A DNA stretch of 64,000 nt. Source: Hygrophila difformis (taxonomy: Eukaryota; Streptophyta; Magnoliopsida; Lamiales; Acanthaceae). Position 1 is the stretch's first letter. Every line of letters starts with the position of its first letter. The notes under the pieces were generated by a model that saw only the letters and a list, made by a program, of their open reading frames with translations, had not been told where the DNA came from and made no database searches. Shown here one piece after another: positions 23,503 to 35,300 of this stretch. The stretch is from contig JAOANR010000003.1 in assembly GCA_030278955.1 (NCBI GenBank), positions 18,995,050 to 19,059,049 on the forward strand, given 5' to 3'. A program made the translations under genes and the position numbers.

Positions 23503-25123
23503 CTGTTCGTGGAAGGAGACGACTTCTTGGATGAGGTTTGACAGTCCACAATCATAGATCGGGTGTTAAGGGACGATGTGGTTCTGTTTTACTTTCTTAT
23601 TAGCTGATATTTATGACCTAACCATAGAAACTTCTCTTGTGTTCATGAATCAGGACCGAAGAGAAGGAGACGAAGAGATTTGGACTTGCTCGTTGATCCC
23701 AAGGGCCAATATGACGAAATCTAAAGCCCTAGAATCAATCCACAGTAAGTTAATTCCTTTCATATCAATTTTGGTGGCCTCAAGTGAAATGAAATGTAAG
23801 TTTAATCAACAAACATAAAATATGTCCCGAAATGTCCATGTGTGCGCAGTTTTGGTAATCTGATTATTAGGACCTTCTCGAGTGTTCAAAAAGGAAAAGT
23901 CCAAACTAAAATCTTGTTCATAAGACCATAAAATATACTGTGTTAAAATTTCATGAATTTTCATCAACGTTTGATTCCCCAAATTTAATCTGGTTGCTTC
24001 TACATTTCTGTTAAAAACCGAAAAGCTGACAGATTTTCCAAATTGAACTAAATCAATGCTTTTCTATTAAATCTGGACCAAACTAGCCTTTTCAATTTAA
24101 ATAGGAGTTGTAGATGATCATGTCTAGTATGTGTGTAAATTTTCAGAATTTTTGGAGCTCGTTTGATGTGTCAAAATTTTGAATTAAAACAGTGCGCCGA
24201 ATCTGAAATCCTGACAGCATGTGTTTTCTGTAGAAATCTTGATTTTTGACTTGACTCCTCACCTTATTTCCGAAAACATAAAGAATGAAAGTTGTTCGTT
24301 AGGGTGTGTTTGGTTTACTGTGTAAATTTCATAGCGTTCTCCTGAGAAAGGAATTTTTAAATTAAAAAGGCTCCGGAGTAGTACTGGGTATGGTGTATTT
24401 AGCTTCGGCCTTGTTATTGAGATTGCTTTGCAATCATGAAAAATGATTGAGATTGCTTGGCAATCGTGAAATACTTGAGAAACTTAAGAAATTCGATTGT
24501 GGAGTAGCGGGAAATTAAAAGATTAAATGCGTTATTTATTAAATTATGCTTTTAAATTCATGTCCACTCTTTATTTAAATTGTTAAATTGTATTTATGCT
24601 TTTTAGATCCATGTCCACGCCTTTAACCTATGCAAATTAAATTATTATTGTTTATTTGGTCAAAGTACCCTTTTATAATTGTGCGCGAGTAAAGGTAAAT
24701 TTTATTTAATTAGACTTTTAAACCCCTTATTATTATGTATGGAGTTAGCTTACTCAGTATTTTATATACTGATAAAACCGTTACATTTTTTTTTCAGAGT
24801 ATGACGAATATGCATGACCATGTGCATACATCGGGCTTGGGAAAAATAAACCATTATCATGATGTCGCTTTTTATTCAAAATTTATTAGACATTGCGTTT
24901 TGGCTATTTCGGCCCAACTTTACCTTTCTGATGCTATTTACTTTAATTAATGCATGAGATAGACTATATTGTTCTATTATGTTATGATGAGCTTGTTTTT
25001 AAATTATTTTTCTGAAATACCTTAGCATTGCATCTCTCAAGCGAGCTCGAATAAGTCGTGTCTCACTTGGGAGGTGTGGCGGTGTCAAATCCCGGTCTGG
25101 ATTACCAAAACCGGGATGTTACA

Positions 25124-26260
25124 CTTGGGAATACCCGATTTCGAAAAAAATGTAATATTGTACTAGTAATGGGAAACGGTATGATAGCGATGATCTAGTC
25201 TTTGAGGATGGTATATTCAATTAAGAGTTTATAAGTTTTTTTTTTCTTTTTTTAACACTCAAAAATTTAGTTAATATAAATTCTAAAAAAAGAAAATTAA
25301 AAGGTCAAGGCATTCAATATTATTTGAACTTTAATTTTCTATAAATTTTAATGAATTATCCTAAAAAATATAATTATATAAAATCCATTATAACAAAATA
25401 CGACAAAATCTAAAATGAATACACCCTCATAAATTTCGTGAGTGATGGCAAGGAGATAGATGGATTGCATAACGATGACGCGCAAAGATCAAGCCAACAT
25501 AAAAGGGATCCATGTCCAATTTGAGGTCATTTCAATTTTAAAATGTTGACTATGGTCATGGATGCATAATGCATTAGCTCCATATGCCTCATGATGCACA
25601 CACTACCGATGATACATAACAATCCCCAAGCCCCTTAGTGAGTCCGCCTCCATTGAAATACTTGAGTGACACTTGTGTTTATTCATTGTATGGGCTGGAA
25701 TTTCAATATTATTATGACATATTCCGAATTATGGCCAGAACCTGCGGGCATTAATTCATGTAAAGGACCGTGGCTCATGGGAGGGAGATGATCTAAACTG
25801 TATTACCTAACAAGGCAATATACACAATCATTTCTCCATAACTAAAGTCTTGGTTGGGCAGCAATTAAATGAGAAATAGGTAAGATTTTCACATGGGCTA
25901 TAGGCGCCTTCGAAAAATATTGGACTGCATGCTTGGATTTTTTTTTCTTCCTTTTTTTAAAAAAAAATAAGAAAGTATCAAACTCGACACGAGAACAACC
26001 CCAATAACTAGTTTAATAAAATTAGAAAGAATTTTAAATTATTCATAGGTAACACTATCACAATTTTCTACTTCACCAATAATAGTTGGTTGATTTGAGT
26101 GGTACTATAACCGCTTAAATAAAGCTTAAGAAATGCATTTACTTCACATCAACGTAGAATTTCACGTCGAATGAAACCTGACTAGTGACTAGTGCTAATA
26201 CTCGAATTCTTGATATTTTTCCCCCTTATTTCTCATTGTTGTTATTGTTTATATCAAATT
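25124..26260. other. Unassigned AT-rich flank
   Basis: About 1.1 kb between insertion B and the first SINE. I see no long frame, LTR end or repeat cluster. There are T-rich and A-rich runs near 25228 and 25940-25970. Confidence 0.5.
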
Positions 26261-26425
26261 AATTAGCCAAAGTGGTTAAGACCATTGACTTCCAACGAAA
26301 TGCAGGAGGTTCGATTCCCCACCAACCCCCTATCCCTCCCTTTTATTCCCCTTTGTAATTGTGTGACATGAGCTCTCACCACCCCCTTTCCCAGGCCTTC
26401 AGTGGCTACTCCAAAAAAAAATAAT
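26261..26425 (+). mobile_element. tRNA-derived SINE (SINE 1)
   Basis: Pol III box A TAGCCAAAGTGG at 26264-26275 and box B GGTTCGATTCC at 26308-26318 have tRNA-like spacing. A tRNA-unrelated body (CCCTTTGTAATTGTGTGACATG) and an A-rich tail at 26413-26421 follow. I could not find a clear target duplication. Confidence 0.75.
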
Positions 26426-26459
26426 ACTAGAAGTACTTACTCAACAATTCGAATGTTTT

Positions 26460-26659
26460 GGTGATGAGGACTTGATCTATTGATCGCCGATTTCTTTCGC
26501 GGTTCCGGTAAATTCCTGTATTGTCCCGACATTCAATCTTTAGATTGAGGGTTCAAATCTCCATGCGTCTCTCTATCACTCCCTTTGTCCCTTTGTAATT
26601 TGTATGACATGGGCTCTCACCCCCATTAATAGTCTGTATAGGCTGTTCAGAAAAAAAAA
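26460..26659 (+). mobile_element. tRNA-derived SINE, related 3' body (SINE 2)
   Basis: Box B-like GGTTCAAATCTCC at 26550-26562, body with CCCTTTGTAATTTGTATGACATGGGCTCTCACC, a sequence clearly related to SINE 1, and tail AAAAAAAAA at 26651-26659. Box A is weak. TCGAATGTTTT before (26449-26459) and TCGAATGGTTTT after (26660-26671) look like a target duplication with one indel. The insertion point is next to the poly(A) tail of LINE 2. Confidence 0.7.
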
Positions 26660-26759
26660 TCGAATGGTTTTTTTTTGCATAACACTCAATAAAGGCTAGG
26701 AAAAAATAAAAAAGAGAAGAAATAAATGGAAAACGAGTCTAGTAACAAGGGAACCTTGC

Positions 26760-27981
26760 GCCTATAGCATCAACAACCAGAAGAGGCTTCACATTGTCCG
26801 GGGGGAAAGCCCACATCGTGTAGAAGAGTTCGCCATTCGCTCCCATCTTCGCAAGACAATCTGTCACTGCGTTACCTTGCCACAGTACATGCTCAAAACA
26901 ACACGTATTAAACCCTTAGCGTAGATCCCTAATCCTGAGCAAGACGGACATCAGCCACTGGGATGGATTGGGATCCACCTTGATTAATCTCAACGCCTCC
27001 ATTGAGTCAGTAAAATAACAAACATCCGTATGCCCCAGATTGCGGGCAAGAGAAAGACCATGCATGATACCCATTAGCTCAGCATGCAGGACTAATGAAT
27101 TACCAATGTAACCTGCTACGCCTCCCAGCCAGCACCCCGAGCTATCCCGAATTATAGCCCCGAAACCCGCACGGCAGCGGCTACCTAACAACGAGCCATC
27201 CGCGTGAATAAGGGTACCTGTCCAACCTACTGAATTCCCAGAGATAAACCGAGGATGTAAGTGACGTGACTCCATCTTAACTATAGCCTTGTCGAGCTCA
27301 TCCCTGAGGTGAATGACTTGACGGAAGAGAGCTTGCTGCGAGGTGTTATGTCCTTGAAAGACCTTACGATTTCGCTCCCTCCACGCAATCCAAAGGCTAG
27401 AAATAAAAATACTGCCATATACACGAAACATCCCCAAAAGCCAAACTCGGATGGAAGGTAAATCAATGGAGTGTAATTCGTTGGGGACCCTAATCTGTAA
27501 TCTTTCCCACAGAACGAAGCTCCTGGGACAAGTAAACAAAAAATGGATCCAATCATCCTCCATAACCCCACAAATGTTGCAGAGAGGAGATGCTGTGAGC
27601 CGACGCCTAAACCTGAGTGCATTGCAAGGTATAGCCGAACAAGAAATAAGCCAAAGAAGTAAGCAAATCTTCTTAGGGAAGTAAGAGCTCTGCATTCACT
27701 TCCAACCTGACGATGAGACATTGTCAGCCATAAAAAATCGATATCCCGACTTAGCCGAATAAACCCCATCCAAAGACACCTTCCAGCGCCATCCATCCAG
27801 ATTGCTAGCATGAAGACAGGGGGCGGCTGCTGTTTAATTTCCAAAAGAATTTCTTCTGGAATATTAGAGACCACCGCTGAGAAGTTCCATGCATGATCCA
27901 AAATGATGTCCTTCAGTCGGAGGTCAAGATCACAATCTTCAACAAGAGGAATACGCCCCAACGGCAGATTATTTAACGAAG
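26760..27981 (-). pseudogene. LINE 2 C-terminus: zf-RVT and RNase H
   Basis: Minus-strand reading from 27981: connection region, then zf-RVT with LCNICGVMEDDWIHFLFTCP near 27550-27600. RNase H follows with IHADGSLLGSRC, LHAELMGIMHGL and YFTDSMEALRLI in the frame 27695-26916. Two overlapping frames (28015-27281 and 27695-26916) show a frameshift near 27690. A stop at 26916 and one more shift separate the final Asp motif (WQGNAVTDCLAKMG, about 26870). The catalytic residues of RNase H are visible but the gene is broken. Confidence 0.82.
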
Positions 27982-30432
27982 GTGATTGTAATACCCCGTA
28001 AGAATGCATAAGCATTTAATTCGAAACTCGAATATTTTGTATCCCAAATAAATTTTTGAACTACGTAATGACTTGATCCCTTCACAGGGTACGTAGGCAA
28101 CTTGGAAATTTCAATTCTGGGTTCAGTCAAACAATAATCAACAATCGAACAATAATTCAATAACACAATATCGCAAATAGTAAACAAAAAGGACCATAAC
28201 TCTTCGCGCGAGAAAAGCCGAAGCACAACTTCGAGGACGAAGTTGATTCTTAAGGGGGGGAGGATGTAATACCCCAGATTTTTATCAACGTCCAAGGGAA
28301 TAAAATTTATTCCGATCAATGTCGAAATATATCCGAGAAGAAGAAAATAATTTATCACAATAAAATTATTGCTCGGAAATGAAACGCCGATAGATTTAAA
28401 TTCAAAATGGAATAAAAGAGGGAAAGGAAGCCCGAAGACATTCCATGAATTGAGTAAAAATAATTGGAGTTAAGTTCATGAAGGAAAAGAATTTTAATTC
28501 CAAGAACCCGTGAAGTCGGAAGAAATTTAATGATACAAGTCATTGCACGGGAATCAAAAGACGACGAATTGGAAGCCGACGAACCCGAGACCGACGGACT
28601 TAAGATCTCAAACATGAAATCCATTTGAGTCAAGATAAACTTAAGACAAGAATTTATGACCCGAGAATGACCCGAAAAATCGAGCCGAAAACGTAGGAGG
28701 ATAGAAGTCCGAAAGAGAGGAGGAAAAGCACGACGGATCGCACGACCCCGCCCGGACCGAAGTCCAGGCGAGAGTGGCGCGCACCCGGCGCGGGAATCCC
28801 CTATTTAGCGCGCCAACCCCGCGCCGTGTCGACAGCCGCGTTGTCGCGTTTCGGTGGCGCGCACCCGGCGCGGCTTTTGGCCGATTCGCGCGCCAACCCC
28901 GCGTGGGAGGCCTGACAGCAACCTTTGTCGCGTTTTGGCGACTTTCTTGCCATATTCCTTGACCCCAACGCGAGAATCTTGCTTGATCACGGGGGAGGCA
29001 TCTTTTGGACGTCATTAGTTGTCCATAACTCTCCATTTTCAGTCATCAACACCCCAAGTTCCTCCAAAACTCTCCCAAGACTCTCCCTAAGCCAAACACC
29101 TTTCCGGCGAACTTCCGGCAACCAAATCCTACCAAGGAAGGGTGTAGATCAAGGATTGCAAGCTTTGATTGTTGGTAAGATGTTAATCAAGTTTCCATAT
29201 GGTTTTAAGATCATAAACATCATCCTAACTTACGAATCTTCATATTCGAACACAAATCGGAGCCAAGGGAAGAATAAATCGGGTGGAAGAGATTCGTTCG
29301 TGACATCCCGTGGATTCCGGACGACCCCGTGACTTCCTAGACATCATCCCCACTGTAAGTTAACCTTACTATGGTTTTGGGTGACTTAAAATGCAACCAA
29401 ACATAGAGATTCAACTCAAGAAAATTTATAAAAATCTGTCAACAAGAGAAACCCTCAACGCAGCGTTTTCGTATGAATTTTTCGAACCCTTAAAATTCTT
29501 CAAACGGAAAAACCCAAAACATGAAAAACATTCCTAAGACATTAATCTAGCTACTGTAAAAATTTCATAATTTTTCATCATGTTTTGATATCCGAAAACG
29601 ACCATGAACAGACCTGCCATCGACTTAGATCTTGAAATAGTGATAGATTCTTTATTCAAACTTGTTGGTTATTTTGACCTTGGATCTAGGCCGATCTAGG
29701 ATTGGTGTTGAACATAAGAATTGTAGATCTATGAGTCTTGAATACCTCTGTAAAATTTCATGCATTTTCATCAAGTTTTGATACCCCAAATCGAGTCGGA
29801 CATATTCTGCGTTTTAAAGAATTTTCAAAGGTTGACAGTTTTCTTAACCGAACTTGATGAGCATATTTCCATCATATCTAGTCCGAACCAATCTTCATGA
29901 TCTAAACAAAAGTTGTATATAATCATGTCTAGTATGTGCATATAAAATTTCAGAATTTATGAAGTTCATTTGATATGTTAAAAAGTCAAATCTTTGAGAT
30001 GTGTCAAACCTGAATCCTGGCAGCATACTTTTTGTGTAGAAAACTTGATTTTTGACATGCTTCCCATCGTTTTTCCGAAAAACTCAAAACATGAAAGTTG
30101 TTCATTGGGATGTTTTTGAGCTACTGTGAAAATTTCAGATCAATCGCCTAAGAAATGGATTTTTAAACTAAAAAGGCGTAAACTGTGACATCGATCGGTT
30201 TTAAACTTGTGAGATTTTGAAATTTCTAAACAAACGATCGAAATCTTGTTATATGATAAAGATATATTTTTGGAAATCCCGTTACACTAAAGTTGAAACA
30301 ATATCGGTTACATAAAATTAGGGGGTGAGTGCTCTGCAGGGTGCCCTCCTAATTATTCATTTTGTGCCAAAACGGCAATGATTACTACGCGCGAAAGATT
30401 GCCAAAACGACATCTTATTATTTTGGGCCTAT

Positions 30433-30611
30433 CCTCTCGAGTGTATCCGTATGGGTTACTCGAGGCTCGACGGAGCGGTACTGGATATGGCGTATTTGGT
30501 CACAAGAGACCAACGGCCTACCCTCTCGAGTGTATCCGTATGGGTTACTCGAGGCTCGACGGAGTGGTACTGGGTATGGCGTATCGGCTGCGGCCGCCGG
30601 ATCACCGGCTA
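30433..30611 (+). repeat. 89-bp tandem duplication in LTR 1 of D
   Basis: CCTCTCGAGTGTATCCGTAT starts at 30433 and 30522; both copies include GGTTACTCGAGGCTCGACGG. The internal CTCGAG sites make each copy partly self-complementary. It is present in the same place in LTRs 2 and 3. Confidence 0.9.
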
Positions 30612-30890
30612 ACTTGACATGATACTTATGAAATTGGCTGAGGCCGCCGGATCACCGGCTAACTGTTACTATTGATATTGGCTGCGGCCGCCGGATCACC
30701 GGCTAACTGTTACTATTGATATTGGCTGCGGCCGCCGGATCACCGGCTAACTGATACTATTGATATTGGCTGCGGCCGCCGGATCACCGGCTAAATGATA
30801 TATTGTTGAGATAATGGCGTAACGGGAAATCTATATTAAAAAGCTCAGATTTTATGAAATTGGCTGCGGCCGCCGGATTGCCGGCTAAAT
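30585..30890 (+). repeat. Tandem units of GCGGCCGCCGGATCACCGGC in LTR 1 of D
   Basis: Five units of TTGGCTGMGGCCGCCGGATCA plus CCGGCTAA, about 43 bp apart in the middle three, with a sixth variant (GGATTGCCGGC) near 30870. Each unit contains inverted CCGGC motifs, and all but the second contain a NotI-like GCGGCCGC site. Copies recur in LTR 2 (34942 onward) and LTR 3 (39298 onward). Insertions A and C hold one to two units. Confidence 0.9.
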
Positions 30891-31684
30891 CAAATATTGT
30901 TGAGATGGTGACGTATCGGGGAGAATTTTTAAAAGCTCAAATCTTTATTTATTTACTTACGGCATTATTCGTGTTTTTTTTTAAATCATGTCTTAAATAA
31001 TTGCCCATGCTTAAGTTTTAAATTATGAAATTAAATGTGTCTTTAAAGTATGTAATTATATTCGCAATTTTAAAATAAAATGTTTTTATGCATGACAAAA
31101 AGTCTTATCTTAACTATGCCGTGCAAATCATTTTACTATGAAAGTTGAATCATGATCACGTGAAAATCTTTATTTTAAATCATGCCATTTATTTATTAGT
31201 GGATGATTAACTTAAATTGTGTATTACCTACAAACATCTTTTTATTAAATTTAATTAAAGGATTTGAAACCCCTAAATCATGCTATGTGTTAACTTACTC
31301 AGCGCGTTTTTGCTGACCCAAACCATTTATCCCCTTTTTCTTACAGAGTCTGAAGATTATGCATCGTCATATGCATACATGGGAACATTTGGGGAAATCT
31401 CTATTTTAAATCCCTGCATTTAATTACGACTTGCATGAACGGGACTGTTTAACCCGTGTTTTGGCCATGTCGGCCCTTATACTTTATTTCCGCTGCACAA
31501 TTTATATTTCCGCTGCAACTTTGATGTATTATCTTTAAGTTATATATGAATGGGCTGTTTGAATATTTTAAATTCTGAAAAACCATAGCCTTGCATCTCT
31601 TTAGTGAGCTCGGAGAAACCGTGTCTTGCTAGAGAGGTGTGGCGGTGGCATCCCGGCCTGGGTTACCAAAACCGGGGTGTTACA

Positions 31685-32330
31685 AGTTGGTATCAGAGAC
31701 CAGACTATTTTAAAGCTATTTATTTTACATAGCCCGGAATATTTTTAAACTACTATTTTAAAGAGCCCAATTATTATTTTGAAATTAAAGCCCAAATTTT
31801 TAGCCCAAAAAAAAAAAAAAATTTTTTTTAGAAGCCCAAGAAATTATTTTGGCCCAATAACCTTGTTTTTATTTAAAGCCCAAATAATTTATTTCTTTCG
31901 GCCCAATATAGTGGCCCAAACCTTTTATCCTCATTTTAACCTATCCATGGAATAAATTTATTTTTAAAAACCCATGGATAAATAAATGCATGCATAAATT
32001 TTTTTTTTTTTTTTTTTTGGGGGATCACATATGCATATGCATACATAAATATCTGTACTAACTTTTTTGTGAATCGTATGTGATACATAACCCTCTCACT
32101 CTAGTGTTTGACATGACCTTGAGTCTTGACTTAGAAGCGCCAACTTCAGACTAACTTTGCCTTAGTCCTAGATCTTGATCACTTAGAAACTTATCTTCGC
32201 GTGCTTCTATAACAGAAATGGCACCTATAAGAAAACTGAGGAAGGATCACATGCGATGATACCCGAACATGGTTGTGAATAATGCATAGGCAGTTATGGG
32301 GACATAACTGTAATCTTAAGGGGGGGAGGA
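31685..32330 (+). other. First internal region of insertion D
   Basis: Non-coding. Starts AGT then TGGTATCAGAG (31688-31698), matching 11 bases of the tRNA-Met primer complement. There is a dense set of GCCCAA motifs at 31760-31925 and A/T homopolymers. It ends with hairpin CAGTTATGGGGACATAACTG (32291-32310) and polypurine tract TTAAGGGGGGGAGGA (32316-32330) against LTR 2. Confidence 0.88.
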
Positions 32331-35300
32331 TGTAATACCCCGTAAGAATGCATAAGCATTTAATTCGAAACTCGAATATTTTGTATCCCAAATAAATTTT
32401 TGAACTACGTAATGACTTGATCCCTTCACAGGGTACGTAGGCAACTTGGAAATTTCAATTCTGGGTTCAGTCAAACAATAATCAACAATCGAACAATAAT
32501 TCAATAACACAATATCGCAAATAGTAAACAAAAAGGACCATAACTCTTCGCGCGAGAAAAGCCGAAGCACAACTTCGAGGACGAAGTTGATTCTTAAGGG
32601 GGGGAGGATGTAATACCCCAGATTTTTATCAACGTCCAAGGGAATAAAATTTATTCCGATCAATGTCGAAATATATCCGAGAAGAAGAAAATAATTTATC
32701 ACAATAAAATTATTGCTCGGAAATGAAACGCCGATAGATTTAAATTCAAAATGGAATAAAAGAGGGAAAGGAAGCCCGAAGACATTCCATGAATTGAGTA
32801 AAAATAATTGGAGTTAAGTTCATGAAGGAAAAGAATTTTAATTCCAAGAACCCGTGAAGTCGGAAGAAATTTAATGATACAAGTCATTGCACGGGAATCA
32901 AAAGACGACGAATTGGAAGCCGACGAACCCGAGACCGACGGACTTAAGATCTCAAACATGAAATCCATTTGAGTCAAGATAAACTTAAGACAAGAATTTA
33001 TGACCCGAGAATGACCCGAAAAATCGAGCCGAAAACGTAGGAGGATAGAAGTCCGAAAGAGAGGAGGAAAAGCACGACGGATCGCACGACCCCGCCCGGA
33101 CCGAAGTCCAGGCGAGAGTGGCGCGCACCCGCGCGCGGGAATCCCCTATTTAGCGCGCCAACCCCGCGCCGTGTCGACAGCCGCGTTGTCGCGTTTCAGT
33201 GGCGCGCACCCGGCGCGGCTTTTGGCCGATTCGCGCGCCAACCCCGCGTGGGAGGCCTGACAGCAACCTTTGTCGCGTTTTGGCGACTTTCTTGCCATAT
33301 TCCTTGACCCCAACGCGAGAATCTTGCTTGATCACGGGGGAGGCATCTTTTGGACGTCATTAGTTGTCCATAACTCTCCATTTTCAGTCATCAACACCCC
33401 AAGTTCCTCCAAAACTCTCCCAAGACTCTCCCTAAGCCAAACACCTTTCCGGCGAACTTCCGGCGAACTTCCGGCAACCAAATCCTACCAAGGAAGGGTG
33501 TAGATCAAGGATTGCAAGCTTTGGATTGTTGGTAAGATGTTAATCAAGTTTCCATATGGTTTTAAGATCATAAACATCATCCTAACTTACGAATCTTCAT
33601 ATTCGAACACAAATCGGAGCCAAGGGAAGAATAAATCGGGTGGAAGAGATTCGTTCGTGACATCCCGTGGATTCCGGACGACCCCGTGACTTCCTAGACA
33701 TCATCCCCACTGTAAGTTAACCTTACTATGGTTTTGGGTGACTTAAAATGCAACCAAACATAGAGATTCAACTCAAGAAAATTTATAAAAATCTGTCAAC
33801 AAGAGAAACCCTCAACGCAGCGTTTTCGTATGAATTTTTCGAACCCTTAAAATTCTTCAAACGGAAAAACCCAAAACATGAAAAACATTCCTAAGACATT
33901 AATCTAGCTACTGTAAAAATTTCATAATTTTTCATTGTGTTTTGATATCCGAAAGCGACCATGAACAGACCTGCCATCGACTTAGATCTTGAAATAGTGA
34001 TAGATTCTTTATTCAAACTTGTTGGTTATTTTGACCTTGGATCTAGGCCGATCTAGGATTGGTGTTGAACATAAGAATTGTAGATCTATGAGTCTTGAAT
34101 ACCTCTGTAAAATTTCATGCATTTTCATCAAGTTTTGATACCCCAAATCGAGTCGGACATATTCTGCGTTTTAAAGAATTTTCAAAGGTTGACAGTTTTC
34201 TTAACCGAACTTGATGAGCATATTTCCATCATATCTAGTCCGAACCAATCTTCATGATCTAAACAAAAGTTGTATATAATCATGTCTAGTATGTGCATAT
34301 AAAATTTCAGAATTTATGAAGTTCATTTGATATGTTAAAAAGTCAAATCTTTGAGATGTGTCAAACCTGAATCCTGGCAGCATACTTTTTGTGTAGAAAA
34401 CTTGATTTTTGACATGCTTCCCATCGTTTTTCCGAAAAACTCAAAACATGAAAGTTGTTCATTGGGATGTTTTTGAGCTACTGTGAAAATTTCAGATCAA
34501 TCGCCTAAGAAATGGATTTTTAAACTAAAAAGGCGTAAACTGTGACATCGATCGGTTTTAAACTTGTGAGATTTTGAAATTTCTAAACAAACGATCGAAA
34601 TCTTGTTATATGATAAAGATATATTTTTGGAAATCCCGTTACACTAAAGTTGAAACAATATCGGTTACATAAAATTAGGGGGTGAGTGCTCTGCAGGGTG
34701 CCCTCCTAATTATTCATTTTGTGCCAAAACGGCAATGATTACTACGCGCGAAAGATTGCCAAAACGGCATCTTATTATTTTGGGCCTATCCTCTCGAGTG
34801 TATCCGTATGGGTTACTCGAGGCTCGACGGAGCGGTACTGGATATGGCGTATTTGGTCACAAGAGACCAACGGCCTACCCTCTCGAGTGTATCCGTATGG
34901 GTTACTCGAGGCTCGACGGAGTGGTACTGGGTATGGCGTATCGGCTGCGGCCGCCGGATCACCGGCTAACTTGACATGATACTTATGAAATTGGCTGAGG
35001 CCGCCGGATCACCGGCTAACTGTTACTATTGATATTGGCTGCGGCCGCCGGATCACCGGCTAACTGTTACTATTGATATTGGCTGCGGCCGCCGGATCAC
35101 CGGCTAACTGATACTATTGATATTGGCTGCGGCCGCCGGATCACCGGCTAAATGATATATTGTTGAGATAATGGCGTAACGGGAAATCTATATTAAAAAG
35201 CTCAGATTTTATGAAATTGGCTGCGGCCGCCGGATTGCCGGCTAAATCAAATATTGTTGAGATGGTGACGTATCGGGGAGAATTTTTAAAAGCTCAAATC

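Larger units (their letters stand above)
15469..25123 (+). mobile_element. Old solo LTR, about 2.4 kb, split by insertion C (insertion B)
   Basis: Starts TGTAATACCCT at 15469 and ends CCGGGATGTTACA at 25123. Flanks are CCTGG (15464-15468) and CTTGG (25124-25128), a target duplication with one mismatch. The two halves are 15469-16240 and 23508-25123. The 3' half keeps the family order: splice-donor-like GTAAGTTAA at 23745, acceptor TTTTTTTTTCAG ending 24797, then ATGCATGACCATGTGCATACA and the terminal GTGTGGCGGTGTCA block. It is much more diverged than the other copies and so is older than insertion C inside it. Confidence 0.82.
27987..31684 (+). repeat. LTR 1 of insertion D (3698 bp)
   Basis: TGTAATACCCCGTAAG...CCGGGGTGTTACA. 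The first 278 bp end in a second hairpin (28227-28244), polypurine tract (28250-28264) and inner TGTAATACCCC (28265). The inner start matches the LTR edge of insertion C. The LTR also has a GC-rich core with CGCGCACCCGGCGCGG blocks (28775-28905), an intron-like unit 29355-31346, an 89-bp duplication at 30433-30611 and NotI repeats at 30585-30890. Confidence 0.93.

Noticed and set aside
26264..26321. Functional tRNA gene
   Set aside because: Only boxes A and B are tRNA-like; acceptor and anticodon stems do not pair convincingly, and an A-tailed body follows. It is a SINE head.
32191..32391. 66-codon frame spanning the D internal region and LTR 2, repeated at 36547
   Set aside because: It crosses the purine tract and LTR edge antisense to the element and recurs only because the DNA is duplicated.
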